Shown: positions 23,240-33,479 of the stretch, in pieces
Numbering within the stretch: position 1 is the stretch's first letter
How the letters are laid out: each line of letters starts with the position of its first letter
NCBI GenBank assembly: GCA_008933995.1
Contig: WARS01000007.1
Span: 8,983,676 to 9,047,675, forward strand
Length of the DNA stretch: 64,000 nt
Source of the DNA: Datnioides undecimradiatus
Taxonomy: Eukaryota > Chordata > Actinopteri > Lobotiformes > Datnioididae
Direction: 5' to 3'
The notes under the pieces: generated by a model
Told to the model about the DNA's origin: nothing
The model's input: the letters and a program-made list of their open reading frames with translations, nothing else
The model's database searches: none
Translations under genes and position numbers: made by a program

Positions 23240-26200
23240 ATGGAGTCCAGGGGCTTGGTTGGTGACTTCCTATCTCCAGAGTCGACAGTGACCTCTCTGC
23301 TGTCGAGCTCAGGTCACCTGAGGAGCAGCCTGCTGGCTCCTGAACACAACACCACCTTCAGATACAGAGACAAGGTGCTGCTTCTACGGTTTCCACGGTT
23401 TATACAGCAGTGATGGGGTGCTGTGAAGGAAATCTCCTTGACTTTATCCACTGCACTTTTTTGTACACCAACATCTCACATCATCAGACTACATATATAT
23501 AGGAATGGGGCTTGTTAACATTAAGCTTAGATAAATGTGTTTGTTTCTTAATGATTTCAACGCTTCAAGTTAATGCCTACACAGCTGCTTTACAGTAAAC
23601 AACTGATGGATTTTTTGATGGATTATTTATTGATTGATTTATTTTGCAGAACTATGACTCTGCCTCGGCTGCACTGGACGCCTACATTGCAGACTTTGAA
23701 AGCAGTTGTCAGAACAGCAAGTCATTAACGGGAAAGCTCGTTCTGCCGCACAGTCCACCTTTGACACCGAGCAGACCCAGAGTGAGCACGCTCAGAAACA
23801 AAGATGGTAGGTCAGCACACAGAGGCACACAATGGGTCTTAACCAGTCCACACAGTTGGGTCAGTTGATTGGATCTTACTGCATGCCTCAGGAAAGAGTA
23901 AAAATGCCAAAAAATAGTCATATCTGAATTAACTACTATAATAATATTTTTTACCATTAAGTAATAAACTGTTATTATGTTATAGTCCTTATTTAGCTCT
24001 CTGACTGTTATTGTCCTCATGTTTTTTGTTTGTACCCATAGTTCTAAGGGAGCGTTTGACTGACAGGGAGCTGGACTTCCTGAACCTCCCTGTTAGCTCC
24101 CTTCTTCACAGGGGCAATCGAGACAGACTGTCTATGACAACAGATGAGCTTCTGTCTATTCCTTATGATGGCTCGTTGCCTGTCACCCACACCTCCGCCT
24201 TGATCCAAGGTCTGTAAACACATCACACCCGCCTCCACCTTCATCACATGTCTTCAAATGTGTCACTTTGGAATTCTGACATTTGTTTGCATTTAAGACA
24301 GTTTGGTTAAAAGACAAAGGGGTTCATAAAATAAGTAATCAAAAGTTGAATCAATAATAACAAAAGTTTTTGTGCCAGTCAGCATATCTCAGTTCTTTAT
24401 CTTATGCTGTTTGCTTTTCCAGGCCTCTTGTCCCAGTCTGGCACCTCCCAGCCCTGCCCCTCCTCCTCCAGAGCAGCTCACAGAGCCTGGGACAGACTAA
24501 GTAGCAGCAATGCTGCCCCCCGACAGAAGTATCACACCCCTCATCCAGCCAGGACTCTCAGGAGTTCCAGGTTCATACTGTTTGCTGTTTGGAGTAGTTT
24601 CTGAAAAATCTGTTCTGTCCTTCAGAAGGCCAGCAGCTGATTTTACATTTCATTACTCCTCTCCAGGTGCAGAGGAAGACCAGAGGCAACCATGTTGAAA
24701 CCAGAAGTTGACATTCCCTCAGTCAGCTGCTACAGGGTGAGTATCACTCACATTTTAATCATCTCTTTACTGGAGTTTCTCTGAATATCCTATGCATATA
24801 AGCTAAAAGCAGCATTTTCATTGTATTATATGGGTCCTACAGCTTTAAACTTTAAACTCCTTTTCACTGTTTTTGTATTTGCTACACTCACCCTATGTAT
24901 AGTGAACCTCATTGTTCCTGTTTCTCACTCCATCAGTCTGCACACAGAGCACTAAGGTCAGGGAGGGCAGATCCATCTTCATCCCTCCACCTCCCTCACT
25001 GGTTCACCAGCAACAAGACTGACATGGACTGTTCTGGAATCACCAGCGTGCCAGACCTGAAGTATCCGGCCTGGATTCAACACTGTGACCTCAGCGAGTC
25101 GCCACCACGTGCAGAGTCAGAGCTGTGGGATGACCACGGTAAAACACATCCTGCATATTACCATCCAATTCAGAAATAAAAAAGCTTGACAGGTGTTGAA
25201 ACAGTAACAAATTGGGGTGAAGATCGCAAATAACAATAATAATAATTTGACAGTGATAATATTTGCATTGAGTTTGTTGTGAGATATTTTCAGCATTAAA
25301 CAATCATTCTGTTTTCAGTGAGGTTATGTGTTGATATTCCTGGTATGCTTTCACCTGCAGCTCCCAGACTTAGAGCTCCCTCCTGGGTCGCAGAGCTGGA
25401 GGCTGTTGATCCAGACCAAGCAACTGCACAGGTGCGAGAACTGAACCAAGTCTTTTCTTTGAAACTATGTTTGATCAGTCATCAGCGAATGTTTTCAGAT
25501 AAACTGCACTGATCTCAAAAAGGGGCCATTACTAAGATAAGGTTAATCACCCAACAGAACCCTTAAGCAGAAGGCTGGTAGACATAGATAGAGTCATTTT
25601 AATGATGTGTGACCAAATAAACCTCTCTTAAAATCCATTTACTAGCTGTTACTGAGCTTTTAACAGCATATCACAGGCGCCATCTTCACTCAGTTCAGAC
25701 AGTAAGATGCTGTTAAATCCTCTGAAAAAGCTGGAGATTATTTTGTCACACACTCGACCTGAGGTCAAGAATGAACTTCAGTGCCAAAGTATTTTAATCG
25801 TGTGTGTGTGTTTGTGTTTGTGTTTGTGTTTGTGTTGTCAGGTTGACAGCCAGCTGACTCTCAGAGATCTGAGGCTCCAGTTTGCTGAACAGATTTCTCT
25901 ACTTGCTGCAGACAAAAAGAATTCTGACGTCATGGAAAGTCTCTTCAGAGGTAAAAAATAGAAATTGTTGATTTAAAACTAAATCAGATGTAGATGAGGT
26001 TATGTGTATTTTGTGATATGTGTTCTTCTTCCCATTAGACAACAGGATCGACTCTCTCATCCAGAAGGCTGATCAGGTGTTGACTTCTCTGTCTCAGAGC
26101 TCAGGAGGAGCAGATAGTCCTGCAGATCCAGGTGAGACCAGGACTCCAATCAACACGCAACCTTTCATTTACAGTTTCTCCTCCTGCAGTTGCAGTGTTA

Positions 26201-27945
26201 GCTAACTTGTGCCAACAGACACAGTAGCTTAAATACAGGTTAGATAACATTAAAAACAAAGAAGACTTGACAAAAAAAATCAATGTTACGTTTATTATTG
26301 AAGTAAACAATCTGCAGCCTTACTGAATAACTGCTGTCATTGTTCTGGTTGTTTTGAAGAAACTGTAGGTTCGCTGAACACTGAGGGGCCGCTACTGTCT
26401 TCTTCCTCACACTCTCAGCCATTCACTATGTAAGACCTATTTATACACCCTCAATTGTTAGTTTCTAATGCACCAAAACATAGTGAAAGAAGTGTAATGG
26501 TACTTTGAACCTGCAGGGAAGCAACAGAAGGCGACACAGAGGCTCTGACTGACAAAGGAGCTCAGGTAGGTAGTAGTCTGTCCTAACCTCAACCAACAGG
26601 ATGCCAGCAAAAGTAAGCGGGTACAACACACAACTTTTGACAAAAGCAAAACAGAATTTTTTAGATCAAGTCAAGTTGAGTCATATTTTGCGTAAATAGG
26701 GTATGAACGATACTTTTACAGATTCAGGATCACAGAATCTGTCTGCTGTCCCTCCCAGGCAAGGAGTGACAGTCTCCATGGAAACAGCATCTTTAAGCAG
26801 CCTGGTCCAGTGGAGGCTATGAAACAGATGTTGTTCAGATTGCAGGCAGTGGAGGCGGAGCTTCAGCGACAACAACAGGCATCAACAGCTCCAAAACTCA
26901 CTGGCGAACCCCATACAGAGGAGACATCAGTGAAGCAGGTATGATCAGTGGCATTGCAGGTCACTGTCCTGAACAGAACAAATACTAATTCCTGGTCACA
27001 TCTCATGACTCTGCTGTCAACATTCACCTTTGCTGTGAGGGAAAAAAGCAAACTTTGTGTGTTTTTTAGATGTTTTTTATAAAGGGAATGCTAACAAGTC
27101 AAATGAATTGTTTTTGTTGTAGAGACCTGATACTGAAGCTGAAGCAGAGCTGGAAAGTTTTCCTGGTGGCCCGTCATTACAGAGGTGACTGCAACTGAAC
27201 ACCTGACACATATGATCAATACTGATTAACATCAGAATGACTTTGCAGGGTGAACTGATGCTGCAGAAACTTGATGGCCCCTGCATACTGGGTCTCAAAT
27301 CCTATCTTGAGATGTTATAATGTATATGCTCTCCAGAGAAAGAACATTAAGGACTTTGTCTGTCCTTTATTTTAATTTTTTTCATTTAATTCTTTTTTTC
27401 TTTTACTTAGTCATACTGTGTCGTGTTTCCAGTGTACTGATATTATTGCTAATTAGGAAATGCTAGCACCCTTACATGGTAAACATCTAAACATGCAGTT
27501 ATACCTGGTAAACATCAGACTGTTAGTATTTGTCCTTGTCAGTGTGTTAGCTTGCTGACATAAGCATTGAGCTTCAATGACTGCTCTGTACAAGTGCAAC
27601 CACTAGCATGGCTGCACCCTGGAGTTTGGTGCTCTGTTCACCAGCGTTTGACTCTGGGTGATTTCATTTGACATATCCACAAAATATTTTACTTTCGTCT
27701 TGCAAAACTGATTTTAAAGTTACATGAACAAGTAGTTCATAAACAAAGTTTATAAGTAAAGCGAAATCTTCTGGATTCATATTTCCTTTTTCAGGGCTCT
27801 GCATCACCTGAGCCGTCTGAAGCTGTTAGTGGAAGAACCCAAAGAGAAACAGAGAAAGGCAGAGGAGGAGAAAGATGAAGACGAAGGACGCTACTCTTCT
27901 TCATCTGCTGATGGACCCATCTGTCCTCAGCCGAAACCCTCCTGA
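23240..27945 (+). CDS. las2: Lung adenoma susceptibility protein 2 homologue (C18orf54)
   Basis: Fourteen coding exons: 23240-23374, 23650-23806, 24042-24209, 24423-24570, 24667-24736, 24937-25138, 25361-25431, 25842-25950, 26039-26131, 26360-26429, 26517-26565, 26759-26938, 27123-27184 and 27795-27945. These give 554 aa, every junction is GT-AG and the phase is kept throughout. The diagnostic N-terminal block is YDSASAALDAYIADFE at residues ~47-62. The middle is Ser/Pro-rich (PAWIQHCD, APSWVAELEAVDP). Residues ~320-370 are helical (TLRDLRLQFAEQISLL, NRIDSLIQKADQVL). The C-terminus has a short helical stretch (LHHLSRLKLL) followed by a charged tail. The molecular function is not established; the mouse gene was named from lung tumour susceptibility. 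Adjacency to mbd2 matches human 18q21 and supports the call. It is a little longer than the human protein as I recall it. Confidence 0.85.
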
Positions 27946-29195
27946 GCTAAAGGCCCATTTATCAGAAAGGAAAGGACTTTCTGTCACTGTCACCATCTGT
28001 CAGTGTACGTACTGTCCTCTTCTTAGTGTTACTGGCGGCAATGGGAAACCGATGAATCTGGATGAAAATCTCGTCTGGATTTGTGTTTTAGATGAAAAGA
28101 TGCAATTAATCTAAACACCAACAAAGTACAGACCAGATCGGAGTTGTCAAGAAGTTTGTGAAACGTCTCTTGAAGTTATTACAGTGAAGGAAGCGTAGAA
28201 ACTGTGAACACATTAGACCGTCCTGTTCATGAACATTTTTGACAGCGTTGCTCTATAAATGCCAGATGAGCATAAAGCTCTGCAGGATCTCAGGAATGCC
28301 ATGTGCAATAGGACTCGAACTGAGAGAGAGGGGAAATCTCATCAGCCAGTTCATCATACGACATTTGATGAGATACTTATAGTGTCAAATTGATGTGTCA
28401 CTGTGCCAATATAAGTTGGGGCTACTATGTCTATTTGTTTGTACTGCACTGAAATTGTCCCTCTGGAGGCTATGTCATAATGCTAACTGTAAACATGTAA
28501 TATGCTGTCATGTGACATACTAATACAGACATGCAACATGCTAATAGCCTTTCAACATACCAGCGTTACCGTATTAAAATGCCAAATGTTACATGTTTAG
28601 GTTTATTCTCACGCTGGACACTAAACTGTTACATGTTAAATGTCACACGCTAAACATAGCAGCCTTGTTATGATCCAAATTGGGAAGCTTTTGAAACTGT
28701 ACACTATAATTTACTTTGACAAAGTTTTTTATTTACCACCAATGCAATTGAACAGTTGGAAAGATTTTGTTAAATGGAAAAAAAACATGTATTTATTCTC
28801 ACAAACTAAGGTATAGAAAAAGTTTATACTGGTATTTGTACAAAAACACAGAAATATTGAACTTGTGCCTGTCAGAGTTTTCAAATGATACCTAGCCTGA
28901 CTAACTGTTGGCCTGCTAACATGATATAAGCATGTTACCAGCATTAAACTCGAAGGAAAGCTTGAAACACAGATTGCCTGACAAAGTCAAGCTTGGACAG
29001 ATGAATGTTGAGCCAAGTGTGAAAGACTGCGGCACTGAATGTGAAGTATCCTTATATGGCCTGAAATATGTTCACCTTGGAGTATTACAATACAGAAGTG
29101 CCTGAAAAAACAGTTTGATGTTGTCCAATTACATGCACAGGCTGTAAACACTGAATTCTCAATTTTATCTTCCATTCTATACGATGTAAATGCAG

Positions 29196-29201
29196 AATAA
29201 A
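29196..29201 (+). terminator. las2: las2 polyadenylation signal
   Basis: AATAAA about 1.25 kb after the las2 stop codon, before the convergent spag16 3' end. It implies a 3' untranslated region of roughly 1.27 kb with no other feature of note. Confidence 0.5.
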
Positions 29202-29612
29202 TGCCTTTGATTAAGAAAACACTGTAGTCTCTTGACTCCATCCTCAGAACAAAAATCAGTACAAAAACTATCTCAAGACTTTTAGTTTTGTTGAACTTCA
29301 GTTGTTATGATTTGAGTTAAATCTATTCTTATGTTTGATATTGTTATTCTCATATAAGAGCCTTGTTTCCAGCAGCTTTGAGAGTTTTGTATTAACTTTT
29401 ATTAATGGACAAAAAATCACATATTTATACAGCTAAAATATTACATTACTTACATTAAAATATTGTCTTAGTTCAATGAAAAAAAACATTTATTTCAGAA
29501 AGAGTTTCTTTTTTTGCTTTACCACTAGAAACAGCCGGATACTCTGAAAACAAACTAAAACACAATAAATACCAATAAAAATAATGGGCTCACTTCACTT
29601 TGTCATCCACAT

Positions 29613-31779
29613 TTATGACCAGATGTTAATTAGTCCATCACTCCCTGCTGACATCACTGTCTCACCCTCGTGGTCAAACGTCACAGTCTGTACACCATCG
29701 CTGTGTCCTGATAGGCTGCTCACCTCACAGGAATCCACCTTGACCAGTCTGACCAGACTGTCGCTGCTGGCAACAGCCAACATCTTCCCCGATGGGCTGA
29801 ATGCCACCTGGTTGGCGGCCAGCGGCCCAGCATTGATCGTGGCCACAGCCAGTGCAGGTTTCCTTATGTCCCATAGTTGGATGATACCACAGGTGTCACA
29901 CGAGGCCATGATGTTGCCTGCTAGGCTGAAGGCGGTGTGGTTACAGGGGTGCTGGTGTCCATGGAAAGTGGTGGTGCAGATACCCAGCCTGGCATCCCAT
30001 ATGGCAAGAGTTTTGTCTGCAGAGCAGGTGAGGAGGAGGTTGGAGAAGGGCAGGAAGCAGACGCTGTTCACAGAGGCAGTGTGACGCCGCAGCGTGAGGC
30101 GGCACCGCTCGCTGTTCAGGTCCCACAGCTTGGTGGTTCTGTCGGCAGAGCAGGAAGCCAGAAAGTGACCACAAGAGTGGAAAGAGCAGCCCCAGGTGGG
30201 CTGGCTGTGACCTGACAGGGTCAACACGCAGCAGCCACGAGAGAAATCCCAGAGTCGTACCTGCAGGGAGACAACCACAGGACAGGAAGATCAGGAGAGC
30301 AGAGGGGAGCAGGAACCTAACTAAGACACTTTGTGTTTTATTTTAAACTCACCGTAGTGTCTCCGCTGGTTGTTGCCAGTTTTCCTCCATCAGGGTGAAA
30401 ACTGCAGCCTGACAACCAATCAGAGTGCCCCTCACCTGTCAGTATCATCTGACCAACCTGGCAACATAGATTACACGACATCAGCCAACCAGAGTGACCC
30501 TCCTTAACAGAGTAACCTTTTATCTGCCTCTTTTTTCCTCCATATATTTAACCCTGTAAAGCCTGACGCATCAAAAAAATAGCCAGAAAATTCACCTTTT
30601 TTTGGAAATGAGATGTTTGTTAAACCTTTTAACAAAATCCAAAAACTTTTTTATTGCCATATCATTTTGTTTATGATATTTTTTTGTATCACATTTGATA
30701 CATTGGGCATTTTAGAGGGCAGAATACAGGTGTCAGGTCATATACAACAGGTTCCTGTCTCATCTCATCTCATCATACTTTCTACTACATAAACACATTT
30801 CTCTGACCTTTTCTCCTCTGGCTGGCAGCGCCCACAGCCTCCAGCTGCAGTCATCACTGGCAGAGGCGAGGATCAGTTTTCGCGGATGAAGGGCAATGCA
30901 GCTGATGGGAAGCTCGTGGGCCCTGATGGAGCAACACAGACTGAAGGAACTGGGGCTTTTCCATTCCTCAGAATTCACCTGAGCCAGCTGAGAGTTGACC
31001 GTCATGCTGCAGACAGGAAACTCTGTGTCCTTCTGATGTCTTGTTATGGTGCTTCTTGCTGCTGATTTATCACTGCTGCTGCTCTTTTTGATGCTTGTCT
31101 CTTTCTTGACTTGGGATTTTTCCTGATTCAGTCCTTCCACTGCGGTGTTTTGAAGTCGGTCCTTTTTTAGACTGATGAGCATTTTCTGCCTCAGAGCTGC
31201 TTGATATTTGTCATCCAGCTGCCTAAGCGCCGGCTCATAGGACTCCAGGTGTTTCTTCAGCTGTTTGAAGTCCTCAATCAGCCTGTTTTTATCCTCAGCG
31301 ACCCGTTTGTACTGTAGCCGGTGGAAATCCCTCTCCCTCTGCATCCTCACTAGGCTTTCCCCTGCCACCAGCACCTCCTGTCTGAGCAGGTCTGTCTCTC
31401 TTTGGACTGTCTCCAGCTCACTCTGGAGGAGCTGTCTGTGTGTGAGAGCATCAGGGATGAAGAAGACATCTGCCATTGCCACAGTCAGAGTTCCCCTCAG
31501 GAGTTTCTGAGCTGAGCTGTACCACTCTGCCTCAAAGCTGTTCAGGGTACGTCTCAGGCCGGCTCTCCGGAGGAAGTTCCTCAGGAAGTCGTCCACTGTC
31601 TCGTGGATTTTAGGGATGTCTTGTTGTTTGGATGGTCCAGGTTTTTGTCTGGATGCAGTGGAGGAGGCAGCCTCCGTCATCACTTCATGAAAGTCCTCAG
31701 TGCTCCTCCTCTCCTCCATCTCTTCAGAGAGAATCTCCTTGTTCTCTCGCTCTGCTCTTTCCTTTCTCTTTGCTGACAT
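29613..31779 (-). CDS. spag16: Sperm-associated antigen 16 (PF20 homologue, WD repeats)
   Basis: Three coding exons on the minus strand: 31779-30808, 30457-30353 and 30260-29613, giving 574 aa with all junctions in phase 0. SPAG16/PF20 sits on the central apparatus of motile 9+2 axonemes and is needed for flagellar beating. Residues 1-55 are charged and disordered. A LisH-like segment (DDFLRNFLRRAGLRRTLNSF) precedes EAEWYSS. A coiled coil spans ~110-200 (MQRERDFHRLQYKRVAEDKN, YEPALRQLDDKYQAAL). The C-terminal half is a WD40 propeller with clear repeats (GHSDWLSGCSFHPDGGKLAT, TTSGDTTVRLWD, SADRTTKLWD, SADKTLAIWD, SAGSDGLINIWS). It is somewhat shorter than the ~630-aa human protein. The gene is tiny and intron-poor compared with the very large mammalian gene. 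It converges with las2 and is divergent from wdr91. Confidence 0.95.
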
Positions 31780-31814
31780 TTTCTCTCCTCTGCCTCTGAG
31801 CTTCTTGTTTACAT

Positions 31815-31828
31815 GTTGCCATGGTAAC
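31815..31828. promoter_or_regulatory. spag16: RFX X-box 1 upstream of spag16
   Basis: GTTGCCATGGTAAC matches the RFX consensus GTNRCC-N(0-3)-RGYAAC at every position. It lies 36 bases before the spag16 start codon. X-boxes bound by RFX2/RFX3 are the standard control element of motile-cilium genes. Confidence 0.75.
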
Positions 31829-31876
31829 CATGCTCACAGCAGCTGAGTTCTACCTGCACTGGGTGTAGTTTACTTT

Positions 31877-31890
31877 GTTACCATAGCAAC
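31877..31890. promoter_or_regulatory. spag16: RFX X-box 2 upstream of spag16
   Basis: GTTACCATAGCAAC is a second perfect match to the RFX X-box, 62 bases from the first (start to start). Two full sites in the proximal promoter of a ciliary gene are unlikely to be chance. Confidence 0.75.
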
Positions 31891-32312
31891 TCTCTCAACT
31901 CTGTTTTGTAAACAATAAAAATAAATACATTTAGTAAATACACTTATAATATATTAAATATACAATTTATACATATATAGAGAGATATTTAGAGATATCT
32001 AATGTTTTAAGTATTTTATATATCAGACACCTCTTTATTTTTGTTGTGACTTTGAAAAATACAAAATAAAACAAAGACAGGTTGGTTTTAAGTGGTTTAA
32101 ATAATGAAACAGAAGATTTCATTGTTTTCACATTCGTTTCATTTAGTACTGTTTGAAAGGTTTGATATTTCAAACGAAAAAACATCATTTGAAATAAAAA
32201 ACATTGTTAAAATCACAACATTTGTAATAAATGTATACTGGGACATTCTAAGAGTACACATAGTATGGTATGTGGCCGCCAGAGGACGCTCCAGTTCCCA
32301 TTAAATGGCTAC

Positions 32313-32334
32313 GTCACATGAATTCGTCACATGA
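32313..32334. promoter_or_regulatory. wdr91: Two direct repeats of an M-box (GTCACATGA) near wdr91 exon 1
   Basis: GTCACATGA occurs at 32313-32321 and again at 32326-32334, a 13-base period. The core TCACATGA (TCATGTGA on the other strand) is the M-box bound by MITF/TFEB-family factors. An ETS-like word, CAGGAAG, follows at about 32,352. Both M-boxes lie about 250 bases before the donor of the non-coding first exon of wdr91. Confidence 0.55.
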
Positions 32335-32339
32335 TCAGT

Positions 32340-32574
32340 GGGGAAACACAACAGGAAGAGAATCTTTTCTTTGTTGTTGTAAGTATTTTACATTTCATGA
32401 CATTCAGAACACGACAAAGGAGCATCTCTGTGCACCAAGTGTTAAATAACGTTGATTCTGTTTTCGCGGGTTGAAGTTTGTGTTTCACGGCTGTACGTGC
32501 TGTTGTTTTGCACGAAGAAACCAGACTTCACTGACAAATCGGTGAATTCAAGATAATCTCGGTTATCAGCTGAG
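32340..32574 (+). other. wdr91: wdr91 non-coding first exon (left end uncertain)
   Basis: A strong donor (TCAGCTGAG followed by GTACGTAA) ends at 32574. The coding exon beginning at 33480 is preceded by an acceptor (ATGGTCAG at about 33,465-33,472), so at least one untranslated exon must lie upstream. The left edge is inferred from the promoter-like motifs just before it. Confidence 0.45.
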
Positions 32575-33479
32575 GTACGTAAATATTAAGTTAAGCATTC
32601 AAGGATGGTTTGTATGAAAGTGATCCTGATGTTATCTCGGCGTAGTTTTCGCCCTTCAAATATTGTTGAAAGTCGTCAAAATGTAAAAAAACAAAAGAGT
32701 AGGTCGTTGGTCATGGTGGCTCACGGCGCTACAAGCAACTGGAGCTCCTGTGATACTTGAAATTAAACACAGGTAGTTTGACTGTATCTCTCATAGCGTT
32801 TCCTGTGCCTGGAGTTTGCTTAGTTTGGGTGGAAGCAGCTCCTTAATGATTCATATATGTGTCGAGTTTTCCGAGCTGTTTTAATTGAATTTGGCTTAAA
32901 CGTTTTATTAAGCAACCGAAAGCGGAAGGAATTTTAACATACTCACTGCAGAGACCGTTAGATCCAGACAAACAAACAACATCCCAGCCTGTGCCCCGTG
33001 CTTTTCACAGGGTAAGGGCAGTTAAATATATTTTGAAACTATATAAGTTACTGCTGCATATAATGTTGGGCTTGTGCTTCTTTATCTCAGCTGCTGTGGA
33101 GAATCTGCACTTAAGAGTCAAAACGTGAATATGCTAGATCAGACTGTAGGGATACAGTGCAGCACTGTAGCTGCATGTCACTGACATGGACAGGACACTG
33201 GTTTTTTTTAACTGTTTATAATATTTTCATGATGAATGAACACAAAGGCTTCAAAAGATTCGCCCATATTTCTTTATACTTTTTCATGTTCTTCCGTCTG
33301 TTATTTAGAACAACTTTAAGATAGCTTCCTGAGGTAGCTAGATTCAATAAGACTTAATTACAGAGCACAGATTCAGCAGATCGCTTTATTCAGACTGGTT
33401 GTGAGTTAATAGGAAAGCTGTGTTGTATAATTATATTATCCTCTGTATGACATTGTCCCTTGCATGGTCAGAGGTCACC

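Noticed and set aside
29584-30215. Plus-strand open frame of 166 codons and overlapping frames
   Set aside because: They are antisense shadows of the spag16 WD-repeat exon, which is clearly real.
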